A stretch of 64,000 nucleotides of DNA from NCBI GenBank assembly GCA_021772985.1, contig JAJFKX010000012.1:1-64000 (forward strand). The letters are read 5' to 3'. Origin of the DNA: Gammaproteobacteria bacterium (lineage in GTDB: Bacteria; Pseudomonadota; Gammaproteobacteria; Xanthomonadales; Wenzhouxiangellaceae). The number at the start of each line of letters is the position of its first letter. The first letter of the stretch is position 1. The notes below the pieces were generated by a model that saw only the letters and a program-made list of their open reading frames with translations, ran no database searches and was not told the DNA's origin. This document shows positions 8,749-17,134 of this stretch, in pieces. Position numbers and translations under genes: made by a program.

Positions 8749-9210
8749 ATGAATAATCGCCGTTACATAAAAAAACAAAAACTTACTCTGGCCCAATATG
8801 TGCAGCGTCGTAATGGAGTGCCTTTGGGAGCCCCAGGTGCGTTGAAAAATATGTTTAACCGCTCATTGGGAGCAGGTTCGTTTGCCAAATTCTGGCAATA
8901 CTGGAATCCAGTGTTTGGCTATTATTTGGGGAGCTACATTTACGCGCCACTCAAGCGTTGGTTGCCACCTGCAATTGCATTGATTATTACCTTTGTTGCA
9001 TGTGGCGCACTACACGATGCAGTGGCAATTATGCTTCGGGGGAGTATGGTATTCCTATTCACTCCCTGGTTTTTACTGATGGGAACAGGTGTTGTGATTG
9101 GGCATGCAGTGCAATTTGATTACAGCGAACATAGCTGGTTTGTGCGTGCTCTGATAAATATTGGCTATGTTGGCGTGTGTCTTGTTTTTGCTTTGATGGT
9201 CAAGGTATAG
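8749..9210 (+). CDS. Small MBOAT-like membrane protein
   Basis: The 153-residue product has three or four hydrophobic segments after a basic N-terminus. The stretch KFWQYWNPVFGYYLGSYIY followed by TFVACGALHD resembles the core of membrane-bound O-acyltransferases, whose catalytic His sits in an SGLLHD-type motif; here it would be the His of GALHD. At one-third the length of a full MBOAT it is either a small family of its own or a remnant. ATG at 8749 is chosen because upstream codons overlap the CYTH gene and are not conserved-looking. Confidence 0.55.
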   Translation: MNNRRYIKKQKLTLAQYVQRRNGVPLGAPGALKNMFNRSLGAGSFAKFWQYWNPVFGYYLGSYIYAPLKRWLPPAIALIITFVACGALHDAVAIMLRGSMVFLFTPWFLLMGTGVVIGHAVQFDYSEHSWFVRALINIGYVGVCLVFALMVKV

Positions 9211-9301
9211 CTTGACTGGTTGACATGCACAGTTTGGGTATCGGCCGGGTTAATATAAATCTGCTGGTGAATTGCATTATTAACCGATTAGAGAAACCAA
9301 T

Positions 9302-9532
9302 ATGCACCATACACACATCCAAAATTATCGATGTCCCAAATGTGGTGGGAAACTGGAGCCAGGCTATATTGCCGGCCAATGGTCCCGGTTGCGTTGGTGT
9401 TTAAAAGAAAAAACAAAAACCGTTTTCTCAGGTAAGCCGCTGAAAAAAGTACCTGACATTTGGAATGCACCCACAGTTGAAGCTGCCAGGTGTGATAAGT
9501 GCAAGTTAGGGGTATTCAGCTATGATAATTGA
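9302..9532 (+). CDS. Zinc-ribbon protein, DUF6487-like
   Basis: The 76-residue product carries CPKCGGKLEPGYI near the N-terminus and ARCDKCKLGVFSYDN at the C-terminus. The two CxxC knuckles would bind one zinc. The arrangement, with a Trp-rich centre and FSGKPL, matches small DUF6487-type proteins of unknown function. It stands alone between the MBOAT-like gene and a convergent aminotransferase. Confidence 0.7.
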   Translation: MHHTHIQNYRCPKCGGKLEPGYIAGQWSRLRWCLKEKTKTVFSGKPLKKVPDIWNAPTVEAARCDKCKLGVFSYDN

Positions 9533-9582
9533 GCCTGTGGGTCGGGAATGCTCAAGCTACTGAATTCGCTATTGTTGGATTG

Positions 9583-9607
9583 ATAGAGTACTGGCTCAGT
9601 ACTCTAT
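9583..9607. terminator. Hairpin between convergent genes
   Basis: ATAGAGTACTG (9583-9593) and CAGTACTCTAT (9597-9607) form a perfect 11-bp stem with a 3-base loop, 50 bases after the zinc-ribbon stop. There is no adjacent T-run, so intrinsic termination is likely weak; it may act in RNA 3' end stability for the plus-strand gene. Confidence 0.45.
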
Positions 9608-9623
9608 TGAATGATTTCAAACG

Positions 9624-9660
9624 CCAGTGAAAGCGGCTTATCAAGCCGCTTCAGCACTGG
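9624..9660 (-). terminator. Hairpin spanning the aminotransferase stop codon
   Basis: AAGCGGCTT (9631-9639) and AAGCCGCTT (9643-9651) pair around a 3-base loop, extended by outer CCAGTG (9624-9629) and CACTGG (9655-9660). On the minus strand the stem includes the final codons and the TGA of the aminotransferase and is followed by TTTC only. It is a strong structure with a weak T tract, so it is a candidate terminator. Confidence 0.5.
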
Positions 9661-11143
9661 CCCTTACCGGCCCATGCAGTAGTGCATAACGGGTAGCATC
9701 CACCAACATATCAACTTCTTCACTGCTGACCGCAAAATGTGGGGTATAGCGCAATGAATTCTCACCGCCATGGATCACATTGATGCCATGCATGCGCATG
9801 TATTCTTCAATACTGTCCGAACCATAGCTCTTGTAGCGTGAATCCAGTTCCACTGAAAACAGCAGGCCGGTGCCCTGAACTTTGGTGATCAGGCCATTGA
9901 GCTCTTTTTTCAGCGCTTCAAATTTATCCAGGAACTCCTGCCCTCGGGCGCAAATGTTAGCTCGCAGCTCCGGAGTTAGCATACTCAGTACCTTCGTGCC
10001 GATATCCAATGCGCGTGGATTGGAGGTCATGGTGTTGCCATACACACCTTTACGGTACAGCTTGGCGGTGGATTCTGTCATGGCCAGTACAGATAATGGA
10101 TATTGCCCTGCATTCAGCGCTTTGGAATATGTTTCCATGTCCGGCGCAGGCAGGGTTTCGAAGCCTGGGTAATCGACTATCGATAATACACCATGGCCGC
10201 GCAGGCCCGCCTGGATGCTATCCACCAGCAGCAGCGCGCCATGGTTTTTGGTTAATTCACGTGCAGCGGTGTAAAACTCCGGAGTAACAGCCTGGCCTGG
10301 ATTACCTTCACCCATGACCGGTTCCATGAACATCGACTCGATAAAGATACCTTCCCGGTCGGCTTGAGCAAACACTTGTTGCAGGGCCTCGATGTCATTG
10401 GGTGGCACGGTTAACAGATTGTCACGATCACGGAAGCTGGCCAGATATTTGCGATAGGCGCCGCGGGTGGAATCCGAATACTGTGCCGGGCGATCAGTGC
10501 GACCATGAAAACCGCCTGCCAAAGCCAGCATCATGATTTTTTTACCAGCATGACGACCACCTGGGTCGGTGTTCAGCTTGGCACTGATATCAGAAATACG
10601 CGCTGCTACTGTCACCGACTCCGAGCCGGAATTCATACACAGGAAACGGTCAAACGGACAATGCATATCTGGGCGGCGGTGGCCGATTTCGTGGCGTATC
10701 GCCTGGGCGAAGCTCAGCTGGCTCAGGCATGGGCTCATTACATTGGCCATCACATGCGGTTGTGCCATGGTATCGATAATGGCCTGGGGGGCATGACCAA
10801 AACCCAGCATCCCGTAGCCGCCATTATCGTGCAGCACCGCACCTTTGATGGTGATAATCCATGGGCCTTTGGCTGCCAGGGTGACGTACGGGTTAATTGC
10901 GTCGTCAGCATAAAAGTTAATGTAATCCGCCTGCAGTATCTGCAACAGTTCCTGTTCATCCCGGCTCAACAGATCGCCGTGTTCCTGACGTAATTGCTGA
11001 AACTGTGTAATGGCCATCTCCACTGCTTCGTTCAGCGTGCTGTCGCTGGCGGCAAAGCGTTCGATGATGTCATCAGACAATCCCTGGGTTACTGCTTGAC
11101 CACCGAACTCACGCAGGGTGGTTAACTTGTTAATGATGCTCAT
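9641..11143 (-). CDS. Class III PLP-dependent aminotransferase
   Basis: The 500-residue protein is a fold-type I, class III aminotransferase. It shows the cofactor-binding region MNSGSESV, the GGFHGRT loop, the LLVDSIQAG segment that supplies the pyridine-ring Asp, and YSKALNAGQYP with the Schiff-base Lys. The N-terminal extension of about 70 residues before the conserved core is longer than in ArgD-type enzymes. Substrate specificity cannot be assigned; family members act on ornithine, lysine, GABA or other omega-amines. No neighbouring pathway genes help. Confidence 0.85.
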   Translation of the reverse strand: MSIINKLTTLREFGGQAVTQGLSDDIIERFAASDSTLNEAVEMAITQFQQLRQEHGDLLSRDEQELLQILQADYINFYADDAINPYVTLAAKGPWIITIKGAVLHDNGGYGMLGFGHAPQAIIDTMAQPHVMANVMSPCLSQLSFAQAIRHEIGHRRPDMHCPFDRFLCMNSGSESVTVAARISDISAKLNTDPGGRHAGKKIMMLALAGGFHGRTDRPAQYSDSTRGAYRKYLASFRDRDNLLTVPPNDIEALQQVFAQADREGIFIESMFMEPVMGEGNPGQAVTPEFYTAARELTKNHGALLLVDSIQAGLRGHGVLSIVDYPGFETLPAPDMETYSKALNAGQYPLSVLAMTESTAKLYRKGVYGNTMTSNPRALDIGTKVLSMLTPELRANICARGQEFLDKFEALKKELNGLITKVQGTGLLFSVELDSRYKSYGSDSIEEYMRMHGINVIHGGENSLRYTPHFAVSSEEVDMLVDATRYALLHGPVRASAEAA

Positions 11144-11191
11144 ACTGGCCTCGGACTATGACTAAACTATGCTGAAAATAATCCGCGGATT

Positions 11192-12292
11192 TTAGCATAC
11201 CCGTGCTTTTTCAGCATGCTGTTGTAACGCCCACTGAATATGTTCGCGCACCAGTTCGGATGAATTGTGCAGACGTGAATTTAAGGCGCTGATAATCGCA
11301 GGGCTGGTTGGGGCATTACCTAATCCCACTGCGACATTACGCAGCCAGCGCTGATAGCCGATTCGGCGGATGGCAGTGCCTTCCGTGTGTTGCAAAAATT
11401 CATCTTCGCTCCAGTTGAATACATCAATCAAATCGGGTGCATCCAGAGGTTCACGGGGAGCAAAATCCGGTTGTCTGGCAGCCTGGGCAAATTTATTCCA
11501 GGGGCATACCATAATGCAGTCATCACAGCCGTAAATCCGGTTGCCGATCAGTGGCCGCAGGTGTTCGGGGATGGCGTTTTGAAGTTCAATGGTCAGATAG
11601 GAAATGCATAACCGGGCATCCAGCTGATAGGGTGCGGTAATCGCCTGAGTGGGGCAGATATCAATACAGCGTCGGCAGCTGCCGCAGTGGTTGCTGGCTG
11701 GTGAATCAATCGGCAGCGGCAGGTTGGTGTAAATTTCGCCCAGGAAAAACCAGCCGCCGGCGTCCTGATGCAGCAAATTGGTATGTTTCCCGATCCAGCC
11801 GATACCAGCTTTTTCAGCCAGTGCCTTTTCCAATACGGGCGCAGAATCTACAAAAGCCCGGTGTCGGCCACCGGCGGCCTGTTGTATTTGCTTGGCTAGC
11901 TTGGCCAATCGTTGCCGTAATACTTTGTGGTAATCCCGGCCAATGGCGTAGCGCGATATGGCGGCTTTTTCCGGTTGTTTCAGCAGCTCTTCCGGTGCTG
12001 TTGCATGCTGGTGCAGGTAATCCATGCGTACGCTGATCACGCTGAGCGTATCAGTATGCAGTTGTGCAGGTTCGCAACGTAAATCAGCATGCCGCTGCAT
12101 CCACTGCATCTCACCATGCCTTTGCTGCTCCAGCCAGTTGCGTAAATACTGTTTATGTCTGTCCAGGTCCGTATTGGTAATGCCCACAGCATCAAAACCC
12201 AGGGCCAATGCCCAGGTCTCGATCTGTTTCGCCAATGCCGGATAATCCGGTGTGATTAGCTCGACAGACTTTGAATTGTCGATATCAGACAT
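11192..12292 (-). CDS. queG: Epoxyqueuosine reductase QueG
   Basis: QueG reduces epoxyqueuosine to queuosine in tRNA, using cobalamin and two [4Fe-4S] clusters. This 366-residue protein has the N-terminal GFDAVGIT region, the central AKLAKQIQQ and AGIGWIGKH segments, the ferredoxin motifs CGSCRRCIDICP and CDDCIMVCPWN, and a C-terminal HEAT-like part. The ATG at 12292 avoids overlap with the divergent nnr start at 12304; a start at 12313 would overlap. The queG/nnr divergent pairing is common in gammaproteobacteria. Confidence 0.95.
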   Translation of the reverse strand: MSDIDNSKSVELITPDYPALAKQIETWALALGFDAVGITNTDLDRHKQYLRNWLEQQRHGEMQWMQRHADLRCEPAQLHTDTLSVISVRMDYLHQHATAPEELLKQPEKAAISRYAIGRDYHKVLRQRLAKLAKQIQQAAGGRHRAFVDSAPVLEKALAEKAGIGWIGKHTNLLHQDAGGWFFLGEIYTNLPLPIDSPASNHCGSCRRCIDICPTQAITAPYQLDARLCISYLTIELQNAIPEHLRPLIGNRIYGCDDCIMVCPWNKFAQAARQPDFAPREPLDAPDLIDVFNWSEDEFLQHTEGTAIRRIGYQRWLRNVAVGLGNAPTSPAIISALNSRLHNSSELVREHIQWALQQHAEKARVC

Positions 12293-12303
12293 ATAATCGT
12301 TAA

Positions 12304-13848
12304 ATGAATACAACGTTAGCGATAACCCGGAAACTATACACAGCCAGTCAGATTCGGCAATTGGACCAGGCTCTGGCCCGTGCCCGTGGTGTACCTACCT
12401 GGCAGTTAATGCAGGATGCAGCAACAGCTGCCTACAGTGTACTAAAAGCCAATTGGCCGGAAGCCAAACGTATCATTATTATGACCGGTAGTGGTAACAA
12501 TGCGGGCGATGGCTGGTTGTTGGCTGCATTGTTATGTGCGGCCGGGGTGACAGCCAGGGTGATCGCTGTCAAACAACCTGACAAGCTTTGTGGTGATGCT
12601 TCTCTGGCTGCAGATGCAGCGCTACAGGCTGGGTGTGAATGGCGACTTTGGGCGTCAACCGCTGATGGGTCTGAGCAAGACCTGCGGGATGGTGACTTAT
12701 TGGTTGACGCCTTGCTGGGTACCGGCATAACCGGTGAATTGCGTGATGATTATGAGACCGCAGTTAACAGCATCAACCATAGTGGCACACCAGTATTGGC
12801 ATTGGATCTGCCCACCGGGCTAAACGCCGATACAGGTGCCATCCAGGGCGCTTGTGTTAAGGCCAACATAACAGTGACCTTTGTGGCCTGGAAGCGTGGC
12901 CAGATGACTTTGGATGGTCCTGATTATTGTGGTTTGCTGAGCCTGGCGGATTTGGGTTTAAGCAACTATCCAGAGCTGTTGCAGCAGGTGATCACCGATA
13001 CCACGGTTGATTATCTGGGAATAGCTGATCTGCACCAGCAACTACCGGTCAGAAATTGTAACAGTCATAAAAAATCTTACGGTCACGTAATTGTCATTGC
13101 TGGCAACCGTGGCATGGCTGGTGCCGGATTGCTGGCAGCGACGGCAGCTTTGCGCAGCGGGGCCGGTTTGGTCACACTGCTGACCCATGCCGATCATGTA
13201 CACGGTTTGCACTCGGGATGCCCGGAACTGATGCTGGTTGGGATTGATGCTGACGCTCAGTTGCCGACCACGTTACTCACACGCGCTGATTGCATTGTCA
13301 TTGGTCCGGGAATGGGTCAGGACAGTTGGGCTGAGCGCATTTGGTCCGGGTTGGAACAGTTTCTGTCAGCCAGGAACACAGATCAGGTTTTACCGCTGGT
13401 AGTAGATGCTGATGGATTGTCGTATTTGACCAATGATCATTTGCCTGGCTGTCAGCTGGTGTTGACGCCACACCCGGGAGAAGCGGCCAGATTACTTCAA
13501 ACTTCAACATCATCGATCCAGCAGGATCGCTTTGCCAGTGCGCTTGAATTGGCTGAGTGCTATAACGCTTGCGTCATTTTAAAAGGCAATGGCACGATAA
13601 TATCGGGTAAAACGCAGCAGCCGGCATTGTCGACATATGGCAACCCAGGCATGGCTACCGCCGGTATGGGTGATGTGCTGGCGGGTGTTTGTGGTGGATT
13701 ATTAGCGCAAAAGACTGGCGATGTGCACACAATGACATGCATCGCAGTGGTAGTGCATGGGTTGGCGGGGGACCACGCTGCCAAACACGGCCAGTACAGT
13801 TTGATAGCTGGGGATGTGATTAATGCATTGAGTGATGTACTGCCATGA
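12304..13848 (+). CDS. nnr: Bifunctional NAD(P)H-hydrate epimerase/dehydratase
   Basis: The 514-residue fusion repairs damaged NAD(P)HX. The N-terminal YjeF epimerase domain (about 1-220) contains GSGNNAGDGWLLA and LDLPTGLNADTG. The C-terminal ADP-dependent dehydratase domain (about 235-510) contains KKSYGHVIVIAGN, VVDADGL, LTPHPGEAARLL and NPGMATAGMGDVLAG. Its stop overlaps the tsaE start (ATGA), so the two are translationally coupled. Confidence 0.95.
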   Translation: MNTTLAITRKLYTASQIRQLDQALARARGVPTWQLMQDAATAAYSVLKANWPEAKRIIIMTGSGNNAGDGWLLAALLCAAGVTARVIAVKQPDKLCGDASLAADAALQAGCEWRLWASTADGSEQDLRDGDLLVDALLGTGITGELRDDYETAVNSINHSGTPVLALDLPTGLNADTGAIQGACVKANITVTFVAWKRGQMTLDGPDYCGLLSLADLGLSNYPELLQQVITDTTVDYLGIADLHQQLPVRNCNSHKKSYGHVIVIAGNRGMAGAGLLAATAALRSGAGLVTLLTHADHVHGLHSGCPELMLVGIDADAQLPTTLLTRADCIVIGPGMGQDSWAERIWSGLEQFLSARNTDQVLPLVVDADGLSYLTNDHLPGCQLVLTPHPGEAARLLQTSTSSIQQDRFASALELAECYNACVILKGNGTIISGKTQQPALSTYGNPGMATAGMGDVLAGVCGGLLAQKTGDVHTMTCIAVVVHGLAGDHAAKHGQYSLIAGDVINALSDVLP

Positions 13849-14321
13849 TCATTGAGCGCGCATTGGCAACATTGGACGCTACTCGGCTTCTGGCAACGGA
13901 TTTGGCTGCACAACCTGAATTACTGATGGGGCAGGTGATTTACCTCAGTGGTGACCTGGGTATGGGTAAAACCACTCTGGCCAGGTTTTTATTGCAGGCC
14001 CTGGGATATCAGGGGCGCGTGAAAAGCCCTACTTATGGGCTATTGGAGCAGTATGACCTGGGTGATTTACAGGTTTTACATCTGGATTTATATCGCTTGC
14101 TTGATGCGGAGGAGCTTGAGTACCTGGGCTTGCGCGATCTGCATGATCAACAAAGCCTGCTGTTGGCAGAATGGCCGGATAAAGGCAAAGGGGCTCTGCC
14201 GTTGCCCGATTTGCAAATAAGCTTGAGCGGCGGTGTCAGTCATCGAATTGCAACACTTGCGTTGAAAAACAATCAATCCCGACTCTCTGAATTGGACTTG
14301 TTTGCTAATTCAAAACCTTAG
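13845..14321 (+). CDS. tsaE: tRNA t6A biosynthesis ATPase TsaE
   Basis: TsaE is the ATPase that supports TsaB/TsaD in making N6-threonylcarbamoyladenosine at position 37 of ANN-decoding tRNAs. This 158-residue protein has Walker A GDLGMGKTT near residue 37, the SPTY motif, HLDLYRL and LAEWPDKG, all typical. It overlaps nnr by four bases and precedes the amidase gene, the standard order. Confidence 0.95.
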   Translation: MIIERALATLDATRLLATDLAAQPELLMGQVIYLSGDLGMGKTTLARFLLQALGYQGRVKSPTYGLLEQYDLGDLQVLHLDLYRLLDAEELEYLGLRDLHDQQSLLLAEWPDKGKGALPLPDLQISLSGGVSHRIATLALKNNQSRLSELDLFANSKP

Positions 14322-14371
14322 CAATATGAGCTAGTTATCGGATTTTTAAAGAAAAAACCTTGAAAAACGAT

Positions 14372-14414
14372 GGTTTTCGTTGCATTATGAAGCCAGCTTA
14401 AGCAACGAAAAACC
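14372..14414. other. Imperfect inverted repeat upstream of the amidase gene
   Basis: GGTTTTCGTTGC (14372-14383) pairs with GCAACGAAAAACC (14402-14414) with a single-base bulge, across an 18-base loop. It ends 11 bases before the amidase ATG, where no good ribosome binding site is visible. It could limit translation of the amidase or act as a tsaE transcript end. Confidence 0.45.
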
Positions 14415-14425
14415 GTTTAGAAACA

Positions 14426-15730
14426 ATGCGTCGCATCGCTTTGCTAATATTGTCCCTTAGTTTTGCCTTAGTGCAGGCCCAGTCCTGGGCTGCTGAGGTA
14501 AAGGATTTTCGTATCTGGGCGAGCCCTGAGAAGACCCGGGCAGTGCTGGATTTGGATGATGCCGTTGATTATCAGATTTTCACACTGAGCAATCCCAGTC
14601 GGGTAGTCATAGACCTGAAAAAGTCATTATTGAGTGGTGAGATTCAGTTACCGGATGACCGTTCCAGTGGCTCATTGAAGCGGGTGCGGCACGGCATTCG
14701 GGCCCAGGACAATCTGCGGGTGGTATTTGATCTGGCCGAAGCAGCCAAGCCCAAGAGTTTTTTGTTGGATCCAGCAGGTGGGCATGGGCACCGACTGGTC
14801 ATTGATCTGTTCCCGGAAAGTGGTGGCGCAAAAATTGACCCGGCGCCCAGTTGGAATCCAAATCCGGAGCGCGATGTAATTGTAGCGGTTGATGCTGGTC
14901 ACGGTGGTGATGATCCAGGTTCAATAGGCCCAAGCAAAACCCAGGAAAAAAATATAACTCTGGCGGTTGCCAGGCAATTGAATAAAGAATTGAATAGCAT
15001 GCCGGGGATCAAGAGTTTTCTGGTGCGAGAGAGCGATTATTACATCGCCCACCAGGAGCGTTATGAAATAGCCCGTCGTAATCGTGCTGATTTATTTATA
15101 TCGATTCATGCCGATTCGTTTCATAGCCCCAAACCCAGCGGCAGCTCAGTGTATATCCTGTCAAGCCGAGGCGCGACCAGTGAAGCAGCCCGTCGTTTGG
15201 CTGAAGGTGAAAACCGCTCAGATCTGATCGGTGGGGTGAAACTGAATGATAAGGATGATGTGCTGGCATCGGTGCTGATGGATTTGTCGCAAAGTGCTAC
15301 TTTGGAATCCAGCAACGATGTTGCCAACACCATTCTGGCCTCGCTAAAAGGCATTGGCAAGGTACATAAGCCCAATGTTGAGCGTGCTAATTTTGCGGTA
15401 TTACACTCACCGGATGTGCCCAGTGTGTTGGTGGAAACTGCATTTATCAGCAACCCTGCTGAAGAGAAAAAGCTTAAAGACCCCAACCATCAACGCAAAT
15501 TGGCACTGGCTATTAGTGAAGGCATTCATGATCATTTCCACACTATGCCGCCACCTGGAACCTGGATTGCAAACCACCGTCAGCCGAGCCGTCATATTGT
15601 CACCAGTGGTGACACCTTGGGTGCGATTGCCAGCCGCTACCAGATCAGCGTTAACAAATTACGCCAAGTGAATAAATTACGCACTGACACAATCCGAGTG
15701 GGTGCGATATTGGTAATACCCAACAGCTAG
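14426..15730 (+). CDS. Periplasmic N-acetylmuramoyl-L-alanine amidase, AmiB/AmiC type
   Basis: The 434-residue enzyme cleaves the amide bond between MurNAc and the stem peptide to split septal peptidoglycan. A signal peptide (1-22) is followed by an AMIN localisation domain (about 25-130), an Amidase_3 zinc domain (about 150-375) and a LysM domain (about 390-434). Zinc ligands are visible in VDAGHGGDDPG, in the Glu of ERYEIARRN and in SIHADS; the catalytic Glu is in VETAFISN. mutL, which often follows, is absent. Confidence 0.93.
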   Translation: MRRIALLILSLSFALVQAQSWAAEVKDFRIWASPEKTRAVLDLDDAVDYQIFTLSNPSRVVIDLKKSLLSGEIQLPDDRSSGSLKRVRHGIRAQDNLRVVFDLAEAAKPKSFLLDPAGGHGHRLVIDLFPESGGAKIDPAPSWNPNPERDVIVAVDAGHGGDDPGSIGPSKTQEKNITLAVARQLNKELNSMPGIKSFLVRESDYYIAHQERYEIARRNRADLFISIHADSFHSPKPSGSSVYILSSRGATSEAARRLAEGENRSDLIGGVKLNDKDDVLASVLMDLSQSATLESSNDVANTILASLKGIGKVHKPNVERANFAVLHSPDVPSVLVETAFISNPAEEKKLKDPNHQRKLALAISEGIHDHFHTMPPPGTWIANHRQPSRHIVTSGDTLGAIASRYQISVNKLRQVNKLRTDTIRVGAILVIPNS

Positions 15731-15987
15731 GCTTAGGGGACGCGAAGGAAAGTCCAGGTTGAAATAAACTTGCGTATGTTAAAGGCTAATGGCTGGCTAT
15801 ATAACGAATCAATTAGGTGCACTGGCCCAATCCGGCTTTTTCGCTACTGAATTATCCTAAGTCCGACAGGCTGCTGGGACTCCTCCAATTGATGCAGTTG
15901 TAATACAAATCTGCACAATCTGCTCTTATTAAGAATATCGAGTGCTTTATCGTGCATGACTTTATTAATTATTAAAAAAACAGGCTT
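15731..15987. other. Intergenic region with short hairpin
   Basis: This 257-base gap separates the amidase from the secreted paralogue pair. The only structure seen is AGTCC (15860-15864) with GGACT (15877-15881), with a CAG/CTG inner pairing. An AT-rich stretch with AATTATTAAAAAAACAGG precedes the next start. No gene is apparent. Confidence 0.4.
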
Positions 15988-17022
15988 ATGAATCAGTATT
16001 ATTTCTTTCCTGCGTTTAGGTCTGTTGTGGCTGGCTGTTGCGTATTTTTGTGTTCTATTGCTTTTGCGGGTGAAAATATCGACCCGAGAGGTATATTTTT
16101 TAACAGATTCAGTGGCGGGTTTTCGGGTACTGAGTGGTTTCAGACCATCCCTGTCGCAGGGGAAAACCGGTACAGTCTGAATGATATTTTTGGTGGGGGG
16201 TTTACCGCTACAATTACGCTGGAAGGTGTCATCACACTTGATGGCGGAGTAGGTAACGGTAGCTTTTCAGATCCGGATAATTATGTGATCACACCTGATT
16301 TGGGTGGGACGGTGTTTACTTTTGTCAATAACCGTGCGCCGTTAACCAGCCCGAATTTTCCGCTACAGTTGAGCAGTCCACGACCAGCCAACACTTTATT
16401 GGCCGGCAACTGGAACAACGTGCTGCAAACCATTAATCCGGAAACAGGAGTGATTGGCCCACCGAGCAATGAACTGCTGACCCTTACCACCGCAGGCAAT
16501 ACCTTAAGGATTACTGATCCTGGTGGGTTGTTTTTTCAAGGGGTGTTCGAAAATGGTGTACAGGTGGCATACCGTCGAATAGTGCCGGATCCCACTGGAG
16601 TATTTGCTTCGTTTCCCGATTCAGATATTAATTTTGCTCAGGATATGCTGGGGGAAACCATGTTTTTGAACGTCAATGAATTCGTGGCATTTTTCCTGTT
16701 GCAAAGTCGTGCGCCATTAGGCTCTCAGGTACAACAGATGTTCCGGTTTACTGCGGCTCGGGTTAATCCTTTTCCGTTTGGTGATGTGAATGGGGACCAG
16801 GTGGTTAATCTTGACGATCGGTTACTGATTGAAATGCAACTGGGTTTGGATATTGAGGACGATAACTTTAATTTGGCAGCTGATCTGGATAGTGATGGAG
16901 TAATAACAACAAATGACTTGGCATTATTTGATGATGAAGAAGTCATTTTAGTAACCGGCTTCGAAGAAGAAGCATTATTAGGGGTATCTGCCAATCTGGT
17001 AGCACCAGCAATGGCTGGGTAA
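15988..17022 (+). CDS. Secreted protein with dockerin-like calcium repeats (copy 1)
   Basis: The 344-residue protein has a signal peptide ending near AFAG and opens with the IDPRGIFF motif shared with its downstream neighbour. Residues about 260-310 form two dockerin type I-like calcium loops: GDVNGDQVVNLDD and ADLDSDGVITTND. After the second loop it ends in a short acidic and hydrophobic tail, lacking the extra C-terminal domain of copy 2. The two share GIFF/GIYF, FSGTEWF, SPRPAN and FQGVFENGVQV. Function is unknown; an extracellular role follows from the signal peptide. Confidence 0.7.
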   Translation: MNQYYFFPAFRSVVAGCCVFLCSIAFAGENIDPRGIFFNRFSGGFSGTEWFQTIPVAGENRYSLNDIFGGGFTATITLEGVITLDGGVGNGSFSDPDNYVITPDLGGTVFTFVNNRAPLTSPNFPLQLSSPRPANTLLAGNWNNVLQTINPETGVIGPPSNELLTLTTAGNTLRITDPGGLFFQGVFENGVQVAYRRIVPDPTGVFASFPDSDINFAQDMLGETMFLNVNEFVAFFLLQSRAPLGSQVQQMFRFTAARVNPFPFGDVNGDQVVNLDDRLLIEMQLGLDIEDDNFNLAADLDSDGVITTNDLALFDDEEVILVTGFEEEALLGVSANLVAPAMAG

Positions 17023-17134
17023 GAGCTAGTATAATTAGCTGGTATTTTGTTCTAGTATGAAATACTTACAACTACTGGTGTAAACAGTAATATTGTTTAT
17101 GTAGCGTTAGTGATAATAATAAAAAGATCAACGT

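Noticed and set aside
10505-10993. 162-codon frame inside the aminotransferase
   Set aside because: Antisense to conserved PLP-enzyme motifs.
15860-15881. Short hairpin as a riboswitch
   Set aside because: Only a five-base stem with a small inner pairing is present; no known riboswitch core was recognised.
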